From the NCBI GenBank assembly GCA_964035545.1, contig OZ037768.1:8671241-8735240 (forward strand): a stretch of 64,000 bases of DNA, written 5' to 3'. Numbering within the stretch: position 1 is the stretch's first letter; every line of letters begins with the position of its first letter. This document shows positions 40,587-48,378 of the stretch, piece after piece. Under the pieces are notes generated by a model. It did no database searches, was not told the DNA's origin, and saw only the letters and a list, made by a program, of their open reading frames with translations. Made by a program: the position numbers and the translations under genes. The DNA is from Bugula neritina (Eukaryota; Bryozoa; Gymnolaemata; Cheilostomatida; Bugulidae).

Positions 40587-40935
40587 TGTGATAAACTTGT
40601 GGGTTGAATGTAACTTAGTGCAGAACAAGATAGGTTGAAGTAGTAGAGTTCCAAATGTTTATTATAGTATAAAAATAATGTCAACTTGTCTAGGCGAGCT
40701 CCAGTAGTAGACTGGCTTAACACCGTAACTCGCCTGCTTTTATATACAGCGAACAAAAGAACATAAAACAAAGAATCTTTTGTGTGTGTGGCCCGAAGTT
40801 CGGTAGCTCCGAAATTCGGCAGGCCCGAAGATCGGGGGAACCGATCTTCGGTCAAGCCGAAACTCGGAACTCCGAATTTCGGACCCCAATTAACATTATT
40901 GAACAAAAGAACAAACCAAGGCATAATCTATCACA
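40587..40935 (-). repeat. 3' LTR
   Basis: Read on the minus strand it begins TGTGATAGATTATGCC and ends GTTTATCACA, with TGTGATA/TATCACA terminal inverted repeats. U3 contains the six-copy palindrome array (40793-40882) and then a TATA box, TATATAAA (40738-40745). AATAAA for polyadenylation is at 40658-40663. Being only 11 bp from the downstream start codon, it could promote or replace that gene's transcription. Confidence 0.97.
40793..40882. promoter_or_regulatory. Six phased CCGAANTTCGG palindromes in U3
   Basis: Eleven-base units start at 40793, 40809, 40825, 40841, 40857 and 40872, so the spacing is 16, 16, 16, 16 and 15 bp. They read CCGAAGTTCGG, CCGAAATTCGG, CCGAAGATCGG, CCGATCTTCGG, CCGAAACTCGG and CCGAATTTCGG: three perfect palindromes around a central base and three with one mismatch. 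Spacers differ, so the palindrome and not the whole unit is conserved. The array ends 48 bp upstream of the TATA box. It has the form of a multi-site operator or enhancer; the binding protein is unknown. Confidence 0.85.
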
Positions 40936-40945
40936 CACACCCCCT
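40936..40945 (-). other. Polypurine tract
   Basis: AGGGGGTGTG on the minus strand directly abuts the 3' LTR, the expected primer site for plus-strand DNA synthesis. Confidence 0.75.
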
Positions 40946-41144
40946 ATCGGAAAGCATGCTTTCCGATACGAGGGCGAATAATAACATAATAACAATGAGA
41001 CAGACAATAAACAAAACAAAAAAAAGAAACAGAAGAGAGAGAACAAAGAAACAAAACAAAACAAAACACCAAGTACATAGTATAAGGGACAACGAATATG
41101 TATAACAGAGAATTGTCATGCCACCAGTCAGGGAGAGGCGGGTC

Positions 41145-44100
41145 TCACTCCCTCCATGTCCCATCGTCGTTGTCGGTCTGACGTCGTTCCAGCCGGATCA
41201 GTCGTCGTCGCAATTGTGTCAGATCTTCCTCACACCGTGCCACGCGGCGCCGTAAGTGGCGCACCTCCTCTTCTAGTTGCGGTCGGGAGCGGAGTGTGTT
41301 GCGCTCCGGGTGTTGTCTGTGCTCTGGGTGGTGTCTGCTTGCCGCCGAGGAGCGGGGGTCCAGGTCCGATGTACCGGGTCTGGCACCATCCCCGACCCTT
41401 GTCAGCATGACCCGAAGAGGCTGGGTGGCTGCTGGTTGGAGGGCGGCGGCGGGTTCTCCGTCTTCTTCTTGAATTGCTCTGCACGCCGGAAACCCTTGGC
41501 CGAGGGTGGCACGCTTGTGGGGGTCCGCGACGTGCGGCAGGATGAGGTCCCGGAACTCCGGAAATGTGGCCTGATCCACGGTGAACACGTGACCTGGGTG
41601 GCAGCGCGAGATGCGCTGGTGGCGCAGCACATAATCCCGCTGGTAGGAGTATTCGCCGCAAGGGCAGAATACGTTGATGAAATGTTGTGGGGCGTGAACA
41701 CGCAACCGCCGGGAGGAGGAGAATTTCCTCCGACATTGCCGGCAGATGCGGTTGCCCGCTGCCCCGCATGCTTCACTAATCTTCTGATTAGTGTCGCGAG
41801 AGACCCAGGACTGGCGGGCGACCAGTGCCTGGGGTAGAGCCAAGGTGGGGGTGTCACCGTCTTCAGCTCGAGTAGAGGAGGGCACACCGCATAGTATTCC
41901 CTGTTCCTCCCCGGCGGCTAATTGTAGCTCAACTGGGTTGGCGACAGGGTCACTATTCATGGTGGATAGCACCTCAGTCCGGTCTGTGGCGACCCGCGGG
42001 CTGCAAGGAGCCGTCACGGGGGCTGGTGGAGGGGGGGAGTCGACTCGACTGACCTCCACCTCATCACACTCCATTGCAGTGTCTACAATAGACAGCAGAG
42101 GCCGAGTAAGGCCGGTCTCGCCGTCGCCGAAATTCGGCATCGCCTTATAGGGTACTTTGTGGGTGGTAGGGAGCCGAGGTGAGTCATGGAGAGTGACTGA
42201 CCCTATGTCCTGGTCTAATAAAAACTCATTTAGAGAGTCTTCTCCAAAACTCACATCGACTTCCTCCGTTAATAAATTAGATTCTAACAAATCTAAACTA
42301 GCCCAATTAATTACAGTTGAGTCAGACTCCGGTACGGGAGGCTCTGACTCTAATGAAATACCTGTGTTTGTAGTGTTGTTACCGGGAAGAGTAATACCCA
42401 TATCCAATTCGTGATTAATTCGATTACAAGTTTCAGCTTTAAAATTGCGTGTTACTAGTGGGTTAGTAGTAGTGCAAATGGCCGAGCCTCGTGTTTCAAT
42501 ATTTTTACCTGCTACGCGATCGTGGGGAATTCCCATCGAGTTTTGAAGGGACAACTCAGACAATCGCGTGCCCTCCGAATTTCGGTTTGCAACTGTTCCT
42601 TTTTGTAGTGATTCTCCAGGAGGTTGGAAGAATTTACTAACTAAGGAGGAGTAATGGCCCTGGACAGATGGATTCCCACTTGGGGGGGGCAACCCTAGGT
42701 GTCCTATGTGATAGTCTGCCAGATATCTGGGTGGTTTCCTCGCTCGCTGGCTCCTTTCCAGCGGTGTGGGTGCTGGTGGTGCCAGTTGCTCCTCAGTTGC
42801 CACCGTAGGGGGGTCCCCGCCTTCACCCGTAATACGGGTGGGGGTGTCCTCCCCCCAGAGGGGTGGTGGCTCTGGGGCGTGTTGCTGCTGCTGCTCCTGC
42901 CTCTGTTGTTGTTCCAACTGTTCTCGTAGGGCAGCCTGCTCCTGCTCTGCCTCCCTTCGGATGACAATTTCCACCTCCCGGGGCCGGGTGGCTCTCCCCC
43001 GCTGGTTAGGCTGGCGGTTGGGCTCCAGGAGGGGTGGAGCCTGACCCACCGCGTCTGGGCTGGCATGGTATGGTTTCAGGCGCTGTTCGCTCTGGACTGA
43101 GACCTGTCCAGAGCGCTCCACACGGTATGTGTGGTTGGCCAGCACCTCCACCACGCAGTAGGGACCCACGAACTTGGGCTGAAGTTTAGCCGACTGTCCG
43201 CGTCGCCTACGATAGCTCACCATCCAGACCCAGTCTCCCACCTGATACAATGGGGGCTCTTCTGAGTCCTCTGTGCGGATCTGCCACTGCTGGGCCCGCA
43301 GTGCATCATGGGCTTTACCCATGATCTCTGTCAGTCTTTCGACGTACTCATGTACCGGCGATTCGGGGGCGGGAACGTGGTATGTCAGGTGTTCCGGAAC
43401 CCGCGTTTCCCGGCCTAGCATCAGGAAGTTTGGGGTCTCCTGTGTGGTGGAGTGTGGTGTGCTGCGGTAAGCCCGCATGATTTGTGGCAGCACCACGTCC
43501 CATTCTTCCTGACCTCGACCAAGGAGCAGGCTCCTGAGGGCGTCACCCAACATCCTGTTGTTCCGCTCGACGACTCCGTTCCCTTGTGGGTGATATGGGG
43601 TGGTCCGACTCTGGTTCACCCCCCATATCCGGCAGAGGTCTCCCATGAGCTGGGACTGGAACTGGGCGCCCTGGTCCGTATGTATCTGCTCGGGCAAACC
43701 GAGGTAACAGAACACATGTTGGTCCAGGGTCCGGGCCACCGTGGGGGCAGTTGCGTCTGGGATAGCCAGAGCATCCGCCCACCGGGTAAAGTGGTCCGTG
43801 AGCACCAGTATCCAGGTGTTCCCTCTGGCGGATAACGGCATAGGCCCGACAAGGTCTACCGCCACTACTTGCCACGGTCGACCAGCGTACAGCCGGCGTC
43901 GACCAGTGGTTTCCGTGGGGCGGCCATGCTTGCTAGCTTGGCAGACCTCGCATTGCCGTACCCGCAGTCGTACGTCCCGAGTCATTCCGGGCCAATACCA
44001 ACGCAGCCGCAGACACCTGATGACCCGACTGACTCCAGAATGAGCCTGCTTATGGGTGTCCCAGATCAGTTCCCGTCGGAGGGCGCGTGGACAGACGACG

Positions 44101-47100
44101 CGGTCCCTCTCCTGCTGACGGTTGTCTGCTGCTAACGTTATCATCAGGAGGCCATCAGGACTGACCTTGAGGGCATCCCAGCGACGACAGAGGAGTTGGA
44201 ACTCAACGTCTCCCTGCCGCTGCTGTTCCTCGCTAGGTCGTCGGCCCTCCTTCTTGGCCCGGAAAATGTCCGCTACCGGGCCGGGTAGCGTCTCCTGGAG
44301 TCGGCACAGCTCCTTGACATTCTGGTACAGAGTGGGGTTGGCGTGAAGCGCCTGGACGTCGTCTGAGTGGGTTTCGGTCCGAAGATGGCCGTGCTCCCAC
44401 CGATAGACGGCGCCCTCCCCTAACTCTGTTTCCACGTCAAGGCGAGCGGGTCCCCCGTCCCGTTTTTCAATGTGCAGGCATTGCTTACAGTCCTCTACCG
44501 GCCGGCGGCTCATGCCGTCGGCGTTTCCGTGCTTCCGGCCAGCACGGTGTTCTATCCGGTAAGAGAACTCGGCAAGAATCTCTAGCCAACGAGCTACCTG
44601 GCTCGAGGGCTCCGCACGTTTACACAGCCATATCAGTGATGCATGGTCTGTTCGCAAACGGAACGTTCTCCCATACAGATATGGCCGAAAGTGCTTGACC
44701 GCCTTGACTACTGCTAGGAGTTCCTTCCTAGTGGTGCAGTAGTTCTTCTCGGCGGCCGCGAGAGTCTTGCTGTAGTAAGCCACGACCACCTCACTTCCAC
44801 CCTGGACTTGAGACAGGACAGCTCCCACGCTGTGGTCACTGGCGTCGGTGTCCAGGATGTACTCCTTGGCTGGATCAGGATACGCCAGAATTGGCGCCTC
44901 CATTAGCCGTTGCTTGAGGTGGTCGAATGCCTGCTGCTCCTCCTGCGTCCACTGCCACCGGACCCCTTTTGCGGTCAGCCGATTTAACGGCTGAGCCACT
45001 CCTGCGAAGCCAGGTATGTACTGCCGGTAGTACCCTACTAGGCCCAAGAATGCGCGCAACTCAGGGAGGTCACGGGGGACAGTCCACTGCTTCACAGCCT
45101 GTACCTTCTCTGGGTCGGTAGCGACCCCATCACGGCCCACCACATGGCCCAGGTACGTGACTTCCGGCTGCAAGAGTGCACACTTGGAGGGCTTCAGCTT
45201 GAGTCCAGCTGCCCGGAGGCGGTCAAAGACCTCCCGCAGACGACTGACATGAGTCGAAAAGTCTGGCGAGATGACAATGACGTCGTCCAGATAGATGAGG
45301 AGGGTCTTCCAGTGTAATCCACTGAGGACCTGCTCCATGAGCCGTTGGAAAGTTGCCGGGGCGGACGTTAGTCCAAATGGCAGTACTTTCCACTTCCAGA
45401 GCCCGTCGCGAGTAATGAATGCTGCTTTGTCCTGGGCATCAGGACTGAGAGGCACTTGCCAGTACCCGCTAAGCAGATCCAAAGTACTGAAGTACTTGCT
45501 ACCCGCGAGGGCATCCAGAGACTCATCTATCCGTGGGAGAGGGTAGGCGTCTTGGATGGTAACGCTGTTGAGTCTGCGGTAGTCCACACAGAACCTCCAG
45601 CTACCATCTTTCTTCTTGACCAGGACTACTGGAGAGCTCCACGCACCGTGGGCAGGCTCAATCAGATCCCGGTCGAGAAGATCCTGTACCTGTCGGCTCA
45701 CCTCCTTCTCCTTCTCCGGGCCTAGACGCCGGGTAGGCTGCCTGATGGGAGTGGTGCCGGCTGCCAGGGGTATCTCGTGGGAGATGACCTTGGTCAGCCC
45801 CATGTCTCTATCTCCACGACTGAAGACATCACTGTACTCCGCAAGTAGTTGAGCCAGTACTTGGCGTTCAGTACTACTTGTACAGTTTCCACACGCCCCA
45901 TCATACAGGTCAGCCATATGCTCCGGGACTGCTCCTCGTCTGGTGTGAGGGGGGTTCCCCTGGGTGTCGGCCACTGTCTCCAGTGCCGGACCCACATCCG
46001 CTTCCTGGATGGAGTGGTACTTCCCCACCAGCGCTCCAGCCGATAATCGGACAGGTTCCGTGAAGGGGTTGATGCACTGCACGAGGAGCTCCTGCCGACA
46101 ATCTAGCCGATTCAGGCTGTTTGCTAGTCGGATCGCTCCGTGCGTTCCCTCAACCACCCCCAGGCCGGCGATCCCCTTGCAGTTGACTCTGCAGCGAAGA
46201 GTCGCCTGGGATCTTCCCGGAACCGTGCAGTCCCGCACTACCTGGACTCCGCCCACCAAGGGCCTTCCGAACTTGTCGACGCAGACAAGCTCCTTCCCAG
46301 CCATCACCACCACTGACTTCTGGAAATCCATGTGACACTGGTGTTTCTCCAGAAACGGCATTCCCAGGATGGCGTCCTCCTTCAGCTGGCTGACTATGAA
46401 CGTCTCGTGAATTGCTTGATCACGGACGCGTCCAGGTAGTGAAATGACGCCGTAGAAAGGAATGCATGATCCGTCCGCCAACGTACCATGCGCACCTTCA
46501 TACGGCTCGAGGCTCGCCCGCTCTCGTGCACCAAGAGTGTCAAAGAGACGCCTACTCAGCAGGTTGGTAGTGCACCCAGTATCCAGTAGGAATGTGGCAG
46601 CTTTACCCGAAATCTTTCCGGGCAGAAAGTAGCTGCTTCCATACGGCTGGGCGCTCCTGGAGCGGTCAGTCTCTGGGGGAGACACAACTTGGGTCCGCAC
46701 AGCGGGCCTCCTCTTTGTCTTAGAGACAACGGGGGTTTTCTGAGGTCGGGAGGGTAGCTTGGGGTACTCTTGCGAGTAAGCTGAATCCTCCTCCACAACC
46801 TCCTCGGGCAACCCCGCGAACCGGTTCTGGAGTGGCCAGGCCGGAGGATCGGGTAGACCTTGCGGTCTCCGAGATCTCCGAGGTGCCTGCCATCCTGCTT
46901 CTTCTAGCTGCATCCGGGTCTCGAGTGACACGGCCGGAGGATCGGGTAGACCTTGCGGTCTCCGAGGTCTCCGTGGCCTCTGCCACTCGGTATCGGCAGA
47001 CCCTGTGGAGGTCTCTTCTTCTCCTCTTCGAGTCCTATCCCGGATGGGATTGGCGTGAGGCCCACGGTTGGCGGAAGTTACCGTGAGCCTTGGGTGTTTA

Positions 47101-47102
47101 AA
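41145..47102 (-). CDS. pol: Ty3/Gypsy Pol with long zinc-finger-bearing C-terminal extension
   Basis: The frame is open from the slippery site at 47102 to the stop at 41145, about 1,985 codons. No ATG is needed since entry is by -1 frameshift from gag. Numbering from the GTG codon at 46931: aspartic protease DTG about 117-119; reverse transcriptase with YLDD 547-550; RNase H with LDTDASDH about 693-700; integrase with an N-terminal HHCC zinc site (H960, H964, CEVC), catalytic D1026, D1086, E1122, and a GPY/F module. That is the normal Ty3/Gypsy order. Integrases usually end soon after GPY/F; here about 650 residues follow: a Gln/Pro-rich part, an acidic Leu-rich section encoded by more AT-rich DNA (about 42150-42640), a Cys/His cluster (1730-1778: CRQC, CPC, then H and CH) and a Leu/Arg/Glu coiled coil (about 1885-1918). 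The extension's function is unknown. Confidence 0.95.
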   Translation of the reverse strand, partial: FKHPRLTVTSANRGPHANPIRDRTRRGEEETSTGSADTEWQRPRRPRRPQGLPDPPAVSLETRMQLEEAGWQAPRRSRRPQGLPDPPAWPLQNRFAGLPEEVVEEDSAYSQEYPKLPSRPQKTPVVSKTKRRPAVRTQVVSPPETDRSRSAQPYGSSYFLPGKISGKAATFLLDTGCTTNLLSRRLFDTLGARERASLEPYEGAHGTLADGSCIPFYGVISLPGRVRDQAIHETFIVSQLKEDAILGMPFLEKHQCHMDFQKSVVVMAGKELVCVDKFGRPLVGGVQVVRDCTVPGRSQATLRCRVNCKGIAGLGVVEGTHGAIRLANSLNRLDCRQELLVQCINPFTEPVRLSAGALVGKYHSIQEADVGPALETVADTQGNPPHTRRGAVPEHMADLYDGACGNCTSSTERQVLAQLLAEYSDVFSRGDRDMGLTKVISHEIPLAAGTTPIRQPTRRLGPEKEKEVSRQVQDLLDRDLIEPAHGAWSSPVVLVKKKDGSWRFCVDYRRLNSVTIQDAYPLPRIDESLDALAGSKYFSTLDLLSGYWQVPLSPDAQDKAAFITRDGLWKWKVLPFGLTSAPATFQRLMEQVLSGLHWKTLLIYLDDVIVISPDFSTHVSRLREVFDRLRAAGLKLKPSKCALLQPEVTYLGHVVGRDGVATDPEKVQAVKQWTVPRDLPELRAFLGLVGYYRQYIPGFAGVAQPLNRLTAKGVRWQWTQEEQQAFDHLKQRLMEAPILAYPDPAKEYILDTDASDHSVGAVLSQVQGGSEVVVAYYSKTLAAAEKNYCTTRKELLAVVKAVKHFRPYLYGRTFRLRTDHASLIWLCKRAEPSSQVARWLEILAEFSYRIEHRAGRKHGNADGMSRRPVEDCKQCLHIEKRDGGPARLDVETELGEGAVYRWEHGHLRTETHSDDVQALHANPTLYQNVKELCRLQETLPGPVADIFRAKKEGRRPSEEQQRQGDVEFQLLCRRWDALKVSPDGLLMITLAADNRQQERDRVVCPRALRRELIWDTHKQAHSGVSRVIRCLRLRWYWPGMTRDVRLRVRQCEVCQASKHGRPTETTGRRRLYAGRPWQVVAVDLVGPMPLSARGNTWILVLTDHFTRWADALAIPDATAPTVARTLDQHVFCYLGLPEQIHTDQGAQFQSQLMGDLCRIWGVNQSRTTPYHPQGNGVVERNNRMLGDALRSLLLGRGQEEWDVVLPQIMRAYRSTPHSTTQETPNFLMLGRETRVPEHLTYHVPAPESPVHEYVERLTEIMGKAHDALRAQQWQIRTEDSEEPPLYQVGDWVWMVSYRRRRGQSAKLQPKFVGPYCVVEVLANHTYRVERSGQVSVQSEQRLKPYHASPDAVGQAPPLLEPNRQPNQRGRATRPREVEIVIRREAEQEQAALREQLEQQQRQEQQQQHAPEPPPLWGEDTPTRITGEGGDPPTVATEEQLAPPAPTPLERSQRARKPPRYLADYHIGHLGLPPPSGNPSVQGHYSSLVSKFFQPPGESLQKGTVANRNSEGTRLSELSLQNSMGIPHDRVAGKNIETRGSAICTTTNPLVTRNFKAETCNRINHELDMGITLPGNNTTNTGISLESEPPVPESDSTVINWASLDLLESNLLTEEVDVSFGEDSLNEFLLDQDIGSVTLHDSPRLPTTHKVPYKAMPNFGDGETGLTRPLLSIVDTAMECDEVEVSRVDSPPPPAPVTAPCSPRVATDRTEVLSTMNSDPVANPVELQLAAGEEQGILCGVPSSTRAEDGDTPTLALPQALVARQSWVSRDTNQKISEACGAAGNRICRQCRRKFSSSRRLRVHAPQHFINVFCPCGEYSYQRDYVLRHQRISRCHPGHVFTVDQATFPEFRDLILPHVADPHKRATLGQGFPACRAIQEEDGEPAAALQPAATQPLRVMLTRVGDGARPGTSDLDPRSSAASRHHPEHRQHPERNTLRSRPQLEEEVRHLRRRVARCEEDLTQLRRRLIRLERRQTDNDDGTWRE
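41598..41744 (-). other. Cys/His zinc-finger-like cluster in Pol extension
   Basis: Residues 1730-1778 of Pol: CRQCRRKFSSSRRLRVH, then VFCPCGEYSYQRDYVLRH and RCHPGH. The first unit has the C-x2-C ... H geometry of a C2H2 finger with the F and L hydrophobic positions; the second has C-P-C and a following H. This is outside the integrase zinc site and is separate from the CCHC knuckle of Gag. Zinc binding is inferred from spacing only. Confidence 0.6.
42127..42137. promoter_or_regulatory. Internal CCGAAATTCGG palindrome
   Basis: A perfect copy of the U3 palindrome inside the Pol extension coding region. A second perfect copy, CCGAATTTCGG, lies at 42575-42585. Confidence 0.55.
46840..46985 (-). 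repeat. 91-bp direct duplication in start of pol
   Basis: GCCGGAGGATCGGGTAGACC... at about 46840 recurs at about 46931, followed in both by TTGCGGTCTCCGAG. The duplication is of 91 bp, which is not a multiple of three, so the two copies are read in different frames in Pol: the same DNA encodes two different peptides between the frameshift site and protease. Confidence 0.7.
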
Positions 47103-47983
47103 GGCCCTTGGCCTCTAGGGCAGTGCCTCCTCACATGCCCTTGCACCCCGCACCCCCAACAGGTTAGTAGAGATGGGCGGACAGGGTTGTCCCGTGAACG
47201 GGGAGCCCGCCTATCCGCCTGTTCGCTCTGCAACTTCGTCACTGTAGCCTGCAGGCCTTTCATCATGTCCATTAACATGGTGAGCTGCGTCTGCTCGAGT
47301 GATTTAGTTGCTGCGGCCGCTACTTGGGGTTTAGCAGGCAGGGCGGTCTCCTCATCGACCACCTGGCGGGCGGCGAATCTTGGTCCTTGAAGCTCTTCTA
47401 CCTGGAAATAGGCTTTACCCGTTTCCAGAGCTTCGTCCAGGCTGCCCACCTTGCCAGCCATCCAATAGCGTTGGAGGTCAGGATGATTTATACTCCGGAA
47501 AAACGCGTTGTACACCAGGCGCTGTCTTTCCGTTCCGGTAGCCTGGCTGAAAGCAGCCTGGGCCAAGCGTTCCACCACGTTGGCGTGGTCCTCCAATGAT
47601 GTCCTCCTGTCCCTTCTCAGGGCCTGTAGGCGGTCAGACGCCTCCTCTGACGTCATGCCAAACCTGGCCCTTAGGGCACGTAAGATGTGTGCTTCATCGG
47701 GCCCCAGAGCGAAACTCTTGGCCCGGCCTGTCAAACAGGCCCGGAGTTGGAGGACGCGCACCGGCACTGGCCATTCAGCGATGGTGGCCACGTCCTGGAA
47801 CTCCCGGATGAATTGCTCCACATCCCCATCACCTCCAAAAGTTGGGGGACTGAGGCGGTACCTGTCACCAGGTGGCGCCTGCCCTGTCCCCTGCAACTTT
47901 CGGAGGGCTGTCACCAAAGCCTCCACAGTGAGGGTTGGTGTCGCGGCTGCTCCAGGGGTTGCCTCCTCACCCCCTGGAGCCAT
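47078..47983 (-). CDS. gag: Ty3/Gypsy Gag with CCHC knuckle
   Basis: 301 residues from the ATG at 47983, 46 bp after the LTR. The capsid-like region (about 40-200, with FGGDGDVEQFIREFQDVA and RFGMTSEEASDRLQAL) is typical of Ty3/Gypsy Gag. A single zinc knuckle, CWGCGVQGHVRRHC (C-x2-C-x4-H-x4-C), lies near the C-terminus as expected for nucleocapsid. It stops at TAA 47078-47080, just 15 bases after the frameshift heptamer. Confidence 0.93.
   Translation of the reverse strand: MAPGGEEATPGAAATPTLTVEALVTALRKLQGTGQAPPGDRYRLSPPTFGGDGDVEQFIREFQDVATIAEWPVPVRVLQLRACLTGRAKSFALGPDEAHILRALRARFGMTSEEASDRLQALRRDRRTSLEDHANVVERLAQAAFSQATGTERQRLVYNAFFRSINHPDLQRYWMAGKVGSLDEALETGKAYFQVEELQGPRFAARQVVDEETALPAKPQVAAAATKSLEQTQLTMLMDMMKGLQATVTKLQSEQADRRAPRSRDNPVRPSLLTCWGCGVQGHVRRHCPRGQGPLNTQGSR
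47096..47102 (-). promoter_or_regulatory. -1 ribosomal frameshift site UUUAAAC
   Basis: TTTAAAC on the minus strand is phased as U-UUA-AAC in the gag frame, the strongest class of -1 slippery heptamer. Slipping back one base places the ribosome exactly in the pol frame, which is then open without a stop for the whole of Pol. Gag's own stop follows 15 bases later. Confidence 0.85.
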
Positions 47984-48010
47984 CTTGTTCTTCTTACACT
48001 AGTATTCAGA

Positions 48011-48028
48011 ATCCCACTGCTGCCACCA
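48011..48028 (-). other. tRNA primer-binding site
   Basis: Minus strand TGGTGGCAGCAGTGGGAT, one base after the 5' LTR. Its complement ATCCCACTGCTGCCACCA has the form of a tRNA 3' end, closest from memory to tRNA-Leu types (...CCGCTGCCA-CCA). The tRNA identity is an inference. Confidence 0.75.
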
Positions 48029-48029
48029 A

Positions 48030-48378
48030 TGTGATAAACTTGTGGGTTGAATGTAACTTAGTGCAGAACAAGATAGGTTGAAGTAGTAGAGTTCCAAATG
48101 TTTATTATAGTATAAAAATAATGTCAACTTGTCTAGGCGAGCTCCAGTAGTAGACTGGCTTAACACCGTAACTCGCCTGCTTTTATATACAGCGAACAAA
48201 AGAACATAAAACAAAGAATCTTTTGTGTGTGTGGCCCGAAGTTCGGTAGCTCCGAAATTCGGCAGGCCCGAAGATCGGGGGAACCGATCTTCGGTCAAGC
48301 CGAAACTCGGAACTCCGAATTTCGGACCCCAATTAACATTATTGAACAAAAGAACAAACCAAGGCATAATCTATCACA
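48030..48378 (-). repeat. 5' LTR
   Basis: 349 bp, apparently identical to 40587-40935, with the palindrome array at 48236-48325 and TATATAAA upstream of the transcription start. This is the copy that would drive the element. Confidence 0.97.

Larger units (their letters stand above)
40587..48378 (-). mobile_element. Complete Ty3/Gypsy LTR retrotransposon
   Basis: A 7,792-bp element in minus orientation: 5' LTR 48030-48378, primer-binding site 48011-48028, gag 47078-47983, frameshift site, pol to 41145, polypurine tract 40936-40945 and 3' LTR 40587-40935. It is flanked by ATAT at 40583-40586 and 48379-48382. The LTRs are the same length and appear identical by eye, and both reading frames are open, so it is a recent insertion and possibly still active. 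It is GC-rich in sharply AT-rich surroundings. No envelope-like frame is present, so it is a retrotransposon of the Metaviridae type and not a retrovirus. Confidence 0.97.

Noticed and set aside
40793-40882. CRISPR-like array
   Set aside because: Units are 11 bp with 5-bp gaps inside an LTR promoter in an animal genome; no spacer or cas context.
41156-48002. Many long open frames on the plus strand and in other minus frames across the retrotransposon
   Set aside because: They are shadows of GC-rich gag and pol; none has family signatures.
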